Assembly: GCA_030386875.1 (NCBI GenBank)
Contig: CM059575.1
Location: 48,328,859 to 48,392,858, forward strand
DNA: 64,000 nucleotides
Source of the DNA: Morinoia aosen
Taxonomy: Eukaryota > Arthropoda > Malacostraca > Amphipoda > Talitridae
Direction of reading: 5' to 3'
Position numbers and translations under genes: made by a program. The notes under the pieces are model-generated. The model searched no databases. It was not told the origin of the DNA and saw only the letters and a list, made by a program, of their open reading frames with translations. This document shows, piece by piece, positions 25,112 through 36,082 of this stretch (the first letter of the stretch is position 1; each line of letters opens with the position of its first letter).

Positions 25112-26166
25112 ATGCCTTCACAGAAACGCAAATTATTTTCTGAATTGTCAACGCGGCAGAAGCATCGAAGGATTGTTGAAAGAATTTTTTCAGAAGATGA
25201 TTCAGATGAAGCAGTTTCTCATACTTTCCCAGTTGAAGATTGGTGTGATTCGAAATCTTGTTTTTATGATAAACTTATCCCCAGAATCCTCCAAAAATGC
25301 TATTGAAGCGAACTGCTCAAAATTGTCGAGTGATACTCTTCCTGATAACAGATCAGACATGTTCACTGAAGACATTGCTCCATTGAAAAGTCAAAATTCA
25401 ATAGGTGATGTTCCTAACCGCATAGGGTCAATCAAAGAACCTTCAGAAGAATGTCAGAGCTCAATCAGTGATACTCCTGAGCATAGTGATATCTTCATTT
25501 CATAGCGATTCCTCAAGTGATTGTTCAAGCAATTGTGTCCGAGATTGCAATTTTAGCGTTACTCCACGAACTACATCGGACAATCTTGAAAAAATCCTCT
25601 GAAAAACAATTGTCAAGTGATTGTTTAAGTAGACTGTTATGCGATTAATGTGATTCACCCATCTATTCCGATGACTGCCAAAGCTCTAAAAGAATCGTAT
25701 CAAGGTGTGAACGTTGAAACAATGAGTGAATTTGGAGAGTATGTTCTGTACACAAATTCACGAAAATATTGTGCATATCCAATTTTAATAAAGTTTATGC
25801 ACATTGAAAAGCTTGTGTGTGCAGGTTTGTATTGCACAAACACTCCTGACAAGTTGCTTCCACCACCTGAAACTTTTCTTGACCAGTTCATCAAAGACTC
25901 AATGACATGCTCCGATGAGGAGCTATTTGAAGCAAATGATGGGACAGTCCGGCTACAATAGTTGTGAACGATGTGTGCAAAAAGGAGAGTATTGGGGTGG
26001 GCGTGTTGCTCTCCTTGAAACTGAATGTGATGTAAGAACAAACGACTCATTCAAATCTAACGCTGACCGTGATCATCATCTCAAAGAAAAGACATCTCCT
26101 CTTCTGTCAATATTAGATTTTCCAATGGTTTCACATTTTGTTCTTGATTATATGCACCTTGCATGC
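25112..26166 (+). pseudogene. Transposase-like relic, D-Y-M-H-L family
   Basis: The N-terminus MPSQKRKLFSELSTRQKHRR (25112) is basic and is followed by an acidic Ser-rich stretch that shifts frame near 25270 and ends at 25505. After stops, 25650-25960 encodes a conserved block ending in DKLLPPPETFLDQFIKDS. 25926-26166 encodes GYNSCERCVQKGEY, then the R-x-x-D-x-SF...HH and SPLL blocks, and finally FVLDYMHLAC. I know this order (CxxC knuckle, then D-Y-M-H-L) from a multicopy, transposase-like family of uncharacterised arthropod and cnidarian proteins. The segment normally joining the two blocks and everything after D-Y-M-H-L are missing. It is broken by at least two frameshifts and several stops. 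Confidence 0.7.
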
Positions 26167-26255
26167 TGATGATGTCGATACTCAAAGTGAAAATAATGCA
26201 CAACCTGAAGAGAACTGGGCTACATCTCGAGTGAAGAAAATTCTTGCACAGGCAA
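26167..26255 (+). pseudogene. Possible N-terminal exon of DUF4806-like locus
   Basis: In the frame shifted by one from D-Y-M-H-L, the sequence encodes DDVDTQSENNAQPEENWATS and then RVKKILAQA, ending at a strong donor A|GTAAGT in phase 1. The intact gene at 60308-63441 has an N-terminal exon that also ends in phase 1 after a P-x-x-x-W...K pattern, so this may be the matching exon end of the plus-strand relative. The similarity is short and could be chance. Confidence 0.3.
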
Positions 26256-29200
26256 GTAAGTATTTTCTTACATATCCTTACTTATTTTTTGTGCATTGAT
26301 CGTTCTAAAATTTACATAATTTAAATCTTCAAAAGAAATCCACAGATTTTAGAGGACGTGTCACTTCCTCTAATGTTGAATCTTTTGAATTTTCTAATGA
26401 AATTTATACACGAAAAGTATTTAAATTGATAGCAAATCAAGAATGAGTTGTTGCAATCAACAATTTAAGAAGCAATGACTCAAACTATTTGCTTCTATTA
26501 TGCATGCACTAAGTATTTCATTTCTTTGGATGTTATATTGTATAGCAATGGATTTTATGTGTAGATGAGCAAAAAGCTTACTTGATATAGCTGTGGGCCT
26601 GAGAGAAATTCCGGACTGGGATTATGACCCTATTAAACCTTTTGTCTCCCTTCCTTTGGCACTGATAACCCTTGTTTGACTGGTGCACTGCATCTCACAT
26701 CCCTCAGCAAATGCCACAGTAGGTGAACAGTTTCAATTCATGAAGGTATGACAAATGCATGAGTCAGGTTTAGTTGGCTAACACAACAGCTTCATTTCAA
26801 GTAGTGTTACTTCTATGCATTTTTTATTTTTCTTTCCACTTAAGCTTTTTAAATGCTAAACACACTTCTGTAAATTTACCTAAATGTTCAGTAATAAAAT
26901 TGCATCTGTAATTAATACGATGCCATTTTTTCATTCTTGCATTCAGGTACATTTAGAGGTGCTGAACTGAAGCTGTACACTCCTGGTGGCAATGAGACTG
27001 ACTCAGTTCAGCAACCTGAGTGTTCATCTTTTGTGTCATCGTCTGGAGCTTCAACTCAGTATACTACTTCTTCTCCTGCTGCAACTCGGTCTATTGCTTC
27101 CTCAGCTGCTTCGACTCAGTTGCTTCATCTGCAGCTACCTGTGGGGCACCCTCACAAAGTGCTTTCAAGTTCACATGCACATTGCTCCCACACCCGTTTC
27201 AATTACAAACCCATGCAGGTAATGCTGTTAAATATAGCAGTTAATTATTATGTAATAGAATCCTTGATAACAGGTATTGTCATGAATTGTTACATATCTT
27301 GATGATTGGTCATTTATAGGCAAGAGCATGCATGAACTACATGTTTGGAATGTACAAATTATTCTATTTAATTTCGTCTTGGAATTTGTTTTTTCCCTAC
27401 ACATTTTCACTTATTTTCAGAAACATCTATCAGGCAAAAATGTGTAACATGTATGTGTACTTCTTTTCTCTATATCATATTTTAAAAATGGAAAAAATAA
27501 ACATTCATGTTTCTTGGAGTTTCATGAGTTTCATTTTTAAATCGTGACTTAGACCTTTAACTTTAAAGGGATGTTACCTGGGTTGGTTGCACTCAATTAC
27601 CTGTAATAACTTTGGTTACTCAAGTTAACGTTTACCCTACTTTGAAATGTTAGCTGAAAAATTTTTCTATTACTCCTGTGTCTAACTATATTTTATTCTA
27701 ATCTCCATAATAGACCTATGTTTATTTTTTGACTTTTATTTCAGGAAGGACTGTACTGCGATTGAGAAGATCAACAATAAGATTGAAGTTCTGCTCAACA
27801 CGTCTCGCTCAAACAGACGTGACATCAAGAAAATTTTGGCCATTCTTGAACCTCAGAAGCCTTCTGCCACCTGTGTTCAGCCTGTCTCAACATTTCATCG
27901 AGCAACGTCAATGGAGGAGCTTGACCAAATAGCGACCAATCAAACAGTGGTGAGGAAACCCAATAGCTATTAATAATTCAATACCACAAAAACAATCCTG
28001 AGGTTGAGTAACGCATTCTAATTTTTACGTGGATAAGATTAATCTTCATTATGCATATGCTCCAGGCTGTCACAATACGTACATCCATACCTAGTGATTG
28101 CTCTTACGTTAATAGATGCCCCATAAGCTTTAGGAGTTATCGTAGTGTAGGGCTCAATATCCCGTACAAAGCGGAAGATTAATCTAGACTATCATTTTAT
28201 AGAAGCTAATATAACTGGTATACAAGACTTCAGGACTAAAATGTCTGAGACATATTATTTTCGGTTGGGGATTTAGCAAATCTTGAATCCGTTAATGACG
28301 GTCGTTAACTTTTGATGCCAGTTCAAAATAAAATATTGTTCGAGTAAAATGGCATTTAATAATAAATTATCAGACTGTGCAGATTAATGGATGTTTTATT
28401 CCTGTCATGTACAATGATTATACTTCTAAGTTCCGGATGTTATGTTCTACTGACATGCTAAGTCAAATCTGAAAATGATCTCCGGAAAATTATTATTGGG
28501 TTCAACAGCCGCCCTCCTAATCTTAAGATGCATAAGTATCAAGGTATATAATTTTGACATGAAAAAAACATGAAGTTGGTCAGTGATCGCACACATTAAA
28601 TTGATCATTTTTTGAAAGTAATTCATGTTTTAGGCTATGATTGCTGTCTTTGCAACACCTGCTCGCAGACGTGGTGAATTATCTCAAATAAACTGAACTG
28701 ACAGAGTTATTCATCATTTCTAGAGAAATATCACTCCATAGCAACTCTTCCGAAGGAGGTAGAAACTGTATGAATTTCGATTCTACTTAGTCGTTTAAAT
28801 ATCCAATCATCGAAGTTCCGCAATTGTTTCATTCGCTTCGTTTGTACATCCGGTTAGGTGAATGAAATTTCGTTTTGATGAACTGTCGTTAGTTTAAGAA
28901 CGCTTATGTTTATGGCTTCTTCATTTCTTGTTCTCAAGTGAGCGTTGATTATAAAGGCAAATTCAACTGAATGCGTCCTGGTCATTCAGCATGATACGGT
29001 GTTGATAAGAGATTTAAATGCGATTAGAGTTTCATCCGTACAGTTAGGCCATTCCTCACATGGAGTACGTATTTTATTTCGATACTACACACAATAACAA
29101 TGCATCTTCTATCACTAGAGGACTGAGCTCCAGCGATGCGTTGGCGTCAGTTTGCGGGACACCACGCGGCGAATGATGCAGCGCATCACGACGGCTGATG

Positions 29201-29342
29201 TAGCTAAAGAAATGTTCTACTCGGGATTAAGACAGGCTCTCCAACGGACGAAAATATCTTTCAAGGAGCATCCAGCCTGCCAGTTGATATTAGGTTCGTG
29301 TAAGCTCATACTTTTTTTGGTTCATAGAGAACCAACATGGAA

Positions 29343-29499
29343 GACTGTTGTCTATTGAAATTGCACTACGATCAAATACAGTACGTATAATCGGTAATTT
29401 AATGCTGTAATAAATGAAATAAATGCGCTGTTTTTTCTTTAAAGCATTGTTTATTCTTAAATGTATTTGATCGTAGTGTAATTGCAATAAACAACAGTC
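29343..29499. mobile_element. 157-bp hairpin element
   Basis: The left end GACTGTTGTCTATTG and right end CAATAAACAACAGTC are the tips of arms that pair over about 38 bp with three or so mismatches; both contain CTACGATCAAATACA or its complement. The spacer is about 80 bp and AT-rich. It is a typical miniature inverted-repeat element, lying in the intron after the DUF4806 core exon. Confidence 0.8.
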
Positions 29500-29514
29500 C
29501 TCTAAGTTGCGTTG

Positions 29515-29811
29515 TAATACCAGTTCCCCTCAGGGGAATACAACTTTTATATCTATGGGAATTGGCATTTCCAGGGGAAAATTTGAGAACCGGACCAGAT
29601 AGATAAGTGAGCCTTTTTCTTGAATAAGATATTTTTGTTTGGTCAAGGACCAGCTTTTTTCGGCTCACTTCCGTCCTGTTTTTCAGCATCTCAGACTTTC
29701 TTCAACTTTTATCATTGTTTCATAACCTTCCTACGTGACATTCTGTTTCTGTGTGTGCGGAATCCTATACGGGAACACCTCTTGTGCATAGATTTCACTT
29801 TCCCTTGTCTC
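29515..29811. repeat. Triplicated repeat, copy A (5' part)
   Basis: It shares CAGGGGA.TACAA, ATCTATG.GAATT, TCCTGTTTTTCAGCATCTC and CATAGATT with copies at 31310-31690 and 32880-33155. Copy A is cut by the mariner-type element and resumes at 30582 with ACTTAATGATGCCTTC. Confidence 0.75.
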
Positions 29812-29813
29812 TA

Positions 29814-30579
29814 GAGGGTGTCCCAAATAAACGATACCCAATTTCACGGGCTGTAATTCAAAAACCATTAAGAAATTAGCAAGTAACATTTTGTTTCTTA
29901 GCATTTTTTCCATCTCTGTACAAAATTCCGGGAGAATTGATCCAGCCGTTCTTTGTAAGCAGTATCTTTAGTGACCGATGCTGAAAACCTGTTTACACTT
30001 TTCTGGCAAATTTTGAATGTTATGATATTGAAACCAATGTTTTAAAAGGTATAAACCTTTTATTAAATGGAAAATGCCACTAAAATAAAAAAGATATGTT
30101 ACTCCTATTGTTCGTTTCTTCGGTGTGTCCTGTTTCTCTCAATATACAGTTGCATTCGCCTCCTCATTCTCGCCATCACTCGTCTAAAGTGAGCATCTCC
30201 TTGCAGCAAATTGGCGGGTGATGCAAATTGATGATTGCAGCAAAAGTTCCAAATCTCCTTGCAGCAAACGAACAATTGGAGGAACATTTCGTTGGTGTTC
30301 TTTTTTTTAGTGGTATTTTCCATTTAATAAATGAGTAAAAGTTAATAATAACATGGTTTTAATGTCATAAAATTCTAAGTTTACCAAAAGTGTTAGAACA
30401 GGCTTTCAGTATCGGTCGCTAAACTGCTTAATGAAACGGTTGAAAGAATTTATCTGAAATTTTGAACAGAAATGGAACAAATGTTAGGAAACAAAATGTG
30501 GCTTCCCATTTTTTTCAAGTTCAATAGTTTCTGAATTATAGCCCTGTAAAATTAGGTATAGGTTTTTTGGGACACCCGG
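29814..30579. mobile_element. Mariner-type nonautonomous element, GGGTGTCCC ends
   Basis: The element starts GAGGGTGTCCCAAA and ends GGGACACCCGG, and each end abuts a TA dinucleotide (29812-29813, 30580-30581), as expected for Tc1/mariner-class insertion. Arms of about 270 bp are imperfect inverted repeats, sharing for example GATGGAACAAATGTTAG-like and AAATGGAAAAT.CCACTAAAA blocks. A minus-strand frame of 72 codons in the middle (30105-30323) includes FRRVMARMRRRMQLYIERN. This resembles the extreme C-terminus of mariner-like transposases of the R-V...R...CI type, so the element may be a deletion derivative. That last point is weakly supported. Confidence 0.85.
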
Positions 30580-30581
30580 TA

Positions 30582-30660
30582 AACTTAATGATGCCTTCAT
30601 CCTTTCTCTTTTTGAACATCTTTGGAGTGGTAAGGCAGGCTATGACTAATTTATAAGCAA
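30582..30660. repeat. Triplicated repeat, copy A (3' part)
   Basis: ACTTAATGATGCCTTCATCC through the GGCAGGCT end continues copy A beyond the inserted element. The uninterrupted copies at 31600-31680 and 33090-33155 show the same order without the insertion. Confidence 0.7.
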
Positions 30661-31309
30661 TGTAATGGTTTTTTATCCGTATAAAATAATTTGATTCAGA
30701 TCTGACCGCCTATAGATATAGTCAAAATTACCTTATGAAAAAATTAGCAATAGGGTACAGATATCAAGTGTTGTATTCAGAGTTAAATTAATTGACTTAT
30801 TCTTTGATAGCAGCCAAAGTTCCCAATGTTGCTATCACTAGTGGAGCTAGCCTGGCCTGCTCCAAACACAGTGGTAGCTAAAACAGTCATTGGGCAAACG
30901 TTAATTTAATTTATTTTGTTTTTATTCGCGCAGTTAATATTACTGATGTATTCCAATTTATCAGGTTCTTTAGCTGCAGTCGGGCATAATGAAAATCAGA
31001 GGCTAAAGGCGTCAGCTATTCCAGAGGTCCAGCGTCGCTGCAAAGATTGGGCTGGATCAAAGAGACGACGGATTGAGTCAGAAGTGTCTCAGGCGGAAAC
31101 GAGTACACTTCCACGAAGTCTACTTGCTTCTCCATCTCTTGCTTTGACCGCCTCTCAGACGCCTCATTTGCTTGCTCTGTCGGCATCAGCTGGTCATGCT
31201 CCTCCCTTACCAGGAGTGAATGAAGTTCAAGTTGACTATGAAAATCCTACTAATATTTTTTTTCTACGGGTGATATGAGTGGGGGTGTATAACTTGGCGA
31301 ACGTTGTGC

Positions 31310-31690
31310 CTTTGAAAATCCCTGCAGGGGATACAAATATTGTATCTATGAGAATTAGCACTCCCAGGGGGAAAATAAGAGGGCCCGAGCTGAGAGTCAG
31401 GTAGGCCTACTTTTTTGTTAAAACGATCTGTTATTAGTTTTATGAAAGTCCATCTTTTTTCTTTTTCTTTCCTTACCGGTTCACTGTTATCCTGTTTTTC
31501 AGCATCTCTGACTTTCTTCTTTAAATTTTATCTTGTTTCATAAACTTTTTTTCCAACTCGCTGTTTCTATGCCCCATCTACATAGATTATGCAGTCCCTA
31601 ATAACCATACTACATGGTGCCTTCCTCATTCCTTTCTTCGATACGATCTTTTTCGTAGCGATAAGGGAGGCTCAACCCTCTAACGCCCAT
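31310..31690. repeat. Triplicated repeat, copy B
   Basis: A complete copy from CCTGCAGGGGATACAA to AGGGAGGCT. It starts about 30 bp after the stop codon of the DUF4806 relative, so part may be that gene's 3' UTR. No coding content is evident. Confidence 0.75.
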
Positions 31691-31895
31691 CAGGACTTTT
31701 CGGTCCTCCTTCAAGAATAGCCTCAATATATTATATTTCTTGTAATTTTGTTCTCTAATGTGTACTATGGAATTCACTGCCGAAGGGTAGCTCCATCCTC
31801 GTTCTGAAACCTGTCACTCCCTGATGGCAGAGTAGGTCTTCTGATGGTAGTTATTTTTACGATTATTTGAGGAGTAAAATGCTGACGCTGAAGGG

Positions 31896-32860
31896 TTAAG
31901 GGGGCCCTCCCGTCAAATCTGAGTTTTGATCCGATTGGCCTGAAATTTGGCCAGTATATGTATTTTTGAAAGAAAAACATTTTGTTCGCGTAACTTTTTT
32001 ATTAAGGCCTTAGTTTTTTCGAAAAATTTGAAATATTAGTTTTTCAGTTTTTTATACATATTTCAAAAAGGTAGAAGTTCAAATGTTTTTATGGTGGAAC
32101 AAATTCAAAGACAGTTTTGGAATCCTTGGAACATTTCTAAGAAAGTGATATTCGTTTTTTGTATATGAATTTTGTTTATATATATATATATATATGCGTT
32201 ATGATACCAATGTATGAAATATAGCGAATTTTTTTTTTTGGACTATGATAAAAATAATTAAAATGTACAAATTATAAAAAAGGACTATCAGTTTGTTAGA
32301 AATGTTCCAAGGATTCTAAAACTGTCTTTGTTTTCTTCCTAGCATAGAGAATCAATGACTTCTTTTCTTTTGAATGTTGAAAATAAGTAACTATACAGTA
32401 CAGGCCAAAAACAAAACTTTTTGTTTATGTGTAATTTAATGGGAAATTTATGTAATTGAATGTTGTTTGTATTTCGATAATCTATATTCATTTGTATTTC
32501 GATAATCTATATGCATAACTTCATTTTCCCACTGTGAATATATTATATATATTGTAATTTCCATAAAATATTTTATTCATATTTTTCATAAAAAAATTAT
32601 GAATTTATTTATTTTCAATCTGATTCAAATGAAATTTGAGTGGAATAGGTACCTTTCATAAAGAAACACAATTTCTTTCATACATTTTTCTGATTCAGGC
32701 CTTAGTTTTTGAAAAAAATTGACATATTGGTATTTAGTCCATTGTTATTGATGTTTCAAATGAATAGAACTCATTGAGGTTTTATGCTAGAACAAAAACA
32801 AAGACAGTTTTAGAATCCTTGGAACATATATAACAAAAATATAGTAGCAATTTTTTATTT
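31896..32860. mobile_element. TTAA-flanked element, partial copy
   Basis: TTAA followed by GGGGGCCCTCCCGTC starts this copy. The next 150 bp (TTTTGATCCGATTGGCC, GGCCAGTATATGTATTTT, TTAAGGCCTTAGTTTTT) is the mirror of the right end of the complete element at 58480-59805. The shared 20-base motif occurs at 32110 and 32803 in one orientation and at 32307-32326 in the other. The distal terminus was not found. A TATA microsatellite lies at 32178-32196. Confidence 0.65.
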
Positions 32861-32879
32861 TCTCGTTTTTTTCTTTTTT

Positions 32880-33155
32880 ATATGGGGTCAAAAATTCAAG
32901 ATTTTGGTAGGCTTTCTTTTTGTTGAAATAAAATGTTTTTGTTATGTTAAAGACTAACTTTTTTTGGTTCACTGATGTCCTGTTTTTCAGCACCTACTGC
33001 TTTCTTCTTAAACTTTGGTCTCGTTTCATAATCTTTTTTCACAACTTACTGTTGTTATGCCCTCTCTGCGTAGATTCCGCGTTTCCTTAACTTCATACTA
33101 AATGATGCCTTCCTCCTTCCTCTCTTTGGATCTCATTTATTGCTGCGAGTAGGGA
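32880..33155. repeat. Triplicated repeat, copy C
   Basis: It shares TCCTGTTTTTCAGCA, TTTCATAATCTTTTT, CTAAATGATGCCTTCCTCC and GGGAGGCT with copies A and B. It directly follows the partial TTAA-flanked element. Confidence 0.7.
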
Positions 33156-34229
33156 GGCTGACACTAACAACTAATCTAATTTTATCTTTTATTTTCGTTT
33201 AATCAAACAGGAGGTATTTGCATTACAAAAATTTCTGTGTTGTAGCACCATTTTTATGGGAAAGTTGTATTTGAAATATTTTGAGTTGTATATTTGCTTA
33301 TGATGTGAATATCTGGTAAATTGATAATTCTAAAGAAATTACAAACGTTAGAGCCGCACAAAAGCGGGAGGTGGAGGGCTACTTCTGAAGAGGTGTAGCT
33401 GTGGAGGATAACCTCGCCCTCTGCTACTTGCGACTCGAGTGCATTAGTGCAGGCCCTGTCGTCTCCTCATCCCAATTAATTAAGAGACTAGGATGTGTAG
33501 TGGTTATGAGAGTTTGACATAGTAGATATTTGATGTGTAAGAATGGAAGTGCGCAAATTTAATTTAAAATTGGTAAAATTTTCTTAGTTATCGGTTGCTT
33601 GATGAGACCTTTTGTGGTGGTGGTGGTCAATTTTAAATGAAAGTTACATACGTAGTGTTTGTAGTGATGAATCTTACAAACAACCTGTGATAAAATTCTT
33701 TGCGTGCCGAATATATTTTTGTAAGAATTTATTTCATTAGTTGAATGATGGCTGCTGAAAATGAAATAAAAATATTTGTTGAACATCTGGAATGTTTTAA
33801 CCTATTTATAAATCACTGGCAATTTAAAATGCCTATATTTTTTGTGAGACTTATCGTAATTGTCTCGTGCTCTACGATGAAGATGACAATTTGAGCCTTC
33901 TTACTGTAGCATTCATCAGCATCGCAGCTATTTTTTCTAATAATGCATTGTTACTTGTTACAATAGGCCTCACCCTGTGACACTAATCTGTTCAATTATC
34001 GCAATTTGCAAGAAACTTGCCGAAATATATAGACAGTATTAAACGTATTTGTTGAATTAAAATAAGTAATTTCGGAATTTTTGTGCAGTCTTCAAATTCG
34101 TGGTAATTGGACAGATGCATTTCACGAGGTGTGGCCTATTGTTTTTGGGAGCAATTCGCCATTTTTGGGACAAATCGTTGCACTGCTTATGAAACTCCTG
34201 GAATATAGTGGTTAGAGTAGCCATTTATA
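33156..34229. other. Non-coding, nothing recognised
   Basis: AT-rich sequence with no convincing frame. A GTGGTGGTGGTGG tract lies near 33616. Confidence 0.5.
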
Positions 34230-34500
34230 AGGTTAAATCAACGGTAATTATCGAAAGTTTTGAACGAAGACCGACTATAATAAACGTTTAACTGCCGGTA
34301 ATTGACTGGTTAATATCGTCGGTCTTCGTCCAAAATTCACGATAAAAACCGGTAATTTATCGTAAATCGGACGATAATAGGGGACATTCGCGACACTAAT
34401 TCTGACGATATATCGTCGGTTTATAGGAAGAAGAAAATGATAATTACTGGTAAATTCGGACGTAAATTTTCGTCGGTCAGACGAAAAATTTCTGACTGGG
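34230..34500. mobile_element. Hairpin-rich nonautonomous element
   Basis: TTTTGAACGAAGACCGAC (34258-34275) pairs with GTCGGTCTTCGTCCAAAA (34318-34335) with one mismatch, and several CCGGTAATT and CGTCGG motifs follow. It ends AATTTCTGACTGGG (34487-34500), identical to 19077-19090. CCCAGTCAGAAATT would be a plausible terminal repeat, but the matching left end was not found. Confidence 0.5.
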
Positions 34501-34667
34501 TTTATAGCAAGTAGTTACCATTCAAAATGTAAAAATTCTTGTTAGACGAAATAGTGCATATCGAGCAAATGGGACATGAATAACTTTATTGATAATTACT
34601 TAATAGCATAGATGCCCCTTTGATAAATATTCTTTCACAGTTTTGATGGTAAAAGCGATTTTGTTCG

Positions 34668-34687
34668 ATTTTCCCAAAATGGGAACG
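34668..34687. repeat. piggyBac left subterminal palindrome
   Basis: TTCCCAAAATGGGAACG preceded by CGATT matches, with one mismatch over 22 bases, the reverse complement of the sequence just inside the right end (39946-39967). It lies within about 20 bp of the presumed terminus. Confidence 0.65.
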
Positions 34688-36073
34688 CTGGATACTCCGA
34701 ACTCCGAGGAGCAGTATGTCATGATATTCTGCAGACTTTGATGAGCGAGTGCGAATGTGTTTCTGGCTTTGCTTGCCAACATGTTTATGGTCAAGATACA
34801 GACATCTTCAATTGAAGCTTGTGATGGCGTGGAACAATCACGTTCTCAAAATATAGGTGAATATAGGTGTAGTGCAGCCGCCTCCACCTGCTGGTGATCA
34901 AGTTGTAGAAAATGACGAGGAATTTGAAGACGATGTGCTTGACAAAGATTACCTTCCAGAATAGGTGGGTGGAGAAATTGAAATGCATGATAATGAAGTA
35001 GGTGAAGAAGCGGAAAAGACATTGGCTAAGATATTCACGAAAATGACTGGTGGCGAAGAAGGGAAAATGTGTCATTAGGTCCTCACTCAATTCTCTCAGG
35101 CAACATGGATGAGCATTTAGGCAGAGCTTATTCGAAAATTTTCAGTTGTTCTTCTATTTAAGATATTTTCAACCACGTGACGAAGCAAACTAATTCATAC
35201 TCTAACAAAGATAAGAATGTTCAGAACTTCAGAGTGGTGGAAGATGAGATGAGGAAGTTCTTAGGATTATTGCTCATCAGCAGGTATCACTATATGCCGT
35301 CTGAAAATGATTATTGGTCCACGGCAGAAGATCTTGAGATACCGATTATTCCCCGATCTAAGAGGAGAGATCGATTCAAGCTCATTAATTAGGATTTCCA
35401 TCTGGCGATAGCAGTGCGCAGTATAATTCAAAGATGGTCAAGATCTTACTATTGTTGAACATGCTGGAAGAAAATTAGCAACGATATGGGGTATTCCATG
35501 AGCTTTTGAGCATCGATGAGTCTATGATTCTGTGCCATGGCAACTTTAGCTCGAAACAATAATTGCCGGGAAGATTCAAGATGTGGATGATGTGCAGTGC
35601 TGATGGTTTCCCGGACACCTTCTTAATCTACTGTGGAAAGGATGATAATAGAAACCTGCGGATCCCAAGTGATGAAAAATAAGCATGAGCCCGTGGAAAA
35701 CAAAGAATCTCATGCAGTTTGTTGACAATTTTTTTCAGCAGTACTGCTCTGTTGGAAGAGCTGGGGAAAAATTTATTTGAAGCTAGTGAAACTCTCATAG
35801 ATAACAGTACAGGGAACTGTCCTCTAATAACAATGAAACTTTGCGAGAAAAAACAGAGAGGTTACTATGATTTTAGATCAAACGGCATAGTTTTATTTAC
35901 TCGCTGGAACGACAACAGTGTTGGGATGGTTGCTAGTAACTATTATGGTATTTCACCGATCCCAGAAGTAAAATGGTGGGGAATGATCAAGGGAAAAGAC
36001 CATTCATGGTCCACATGTATAACCGTGTTATGGGTGGAGTAATCATGTGCGACCAAATAATGTCCCCCTACAG

Positions 36074-36082
36074 GCCCAAGCT
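36074..36082. repeat. Target-site duplication (left), GCCCAAGCT
   Basis: Nine bases before the 3.24-kb insertion match GCCCAGGCT at 39322-39330 with one difference. Together with uninterrupted piggyBac coding on both sides, this identifies them as a target-site duplication. Confidence 0.8.

Larger units (their letters stand above)
26947..31278 (+). pseudogene. DUF4806-family gene relic, four exon-like blocks
   Basis: Blocks with matching splice phases: 27745-27949 (acceptor TTTCAG, donor GTGAGG, phase 0), 29119-29299 (phase 0 to phase 1, donor GTAAGC) and 30965-31278 (acceptor TTATCAG, stop TGA). Block 1 encodes a coiled-coil-like IEKINNKIEVLL, then ATSMEELDQIATNQTV. Block 2 encodes LRDTTRRMMQRITTADVA and ISFKEHPACQLIL, which resembles the DUF4806 core. 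Block 3 encodes IPEVQRRCKDWAGSKRRR and a Ser/Ala/Leu-rich tail. The phase 0 and phase 1 junctions are the same as in the intact gene at 60308-63441. An upstream block, 26947-27218 (Ser/Thr/Ala-rich), joins only in a frame that does not read well, and introns carry transposons. I call it a probable pseudogene, but an expressed divergent gene is not excluded. The function of DUF4806 is unknown. Confidence 0.6.
34650..36082 (+). pseudogene. piggyBac transposase pseudogene (copy 2), N-terminal and catalytic part
   Basis: From 34866 it encodes an acidic N-terminus containing ENDEEFEDDVLDKDYLPE. 35177-35392 encodes KFLGLLLISRYHYMPSENDYWS, shortened here, and the R..F block. 35500-35530 encodes SIDESMI, with the first catalytic Asp. 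Near 35720 VDNFF carries the second Asp in another frame. 35830-35960 encodes KKQRGYYDFRSN and TRWNDNSVGMVASNY. 36010-36075 encodes YNRVMGGVIMCDQI, the usual MGGVD...DQ with the Asp lost. The order and spacing fit DDE_Tnp_1_7. It is broken by at least six stops or frameshifts. The coding part stops at CCCTACAGGCCCAAG, where a 3.24-kb element was inserted. The left terminus is probably near 34650. Confidence 0.9.

Noticed and set aside
30105-30323. Independent small gene
   Set aside because: It is enclosed by the inverted arms of a mariner-type element and is better explained as a transposase remnant.
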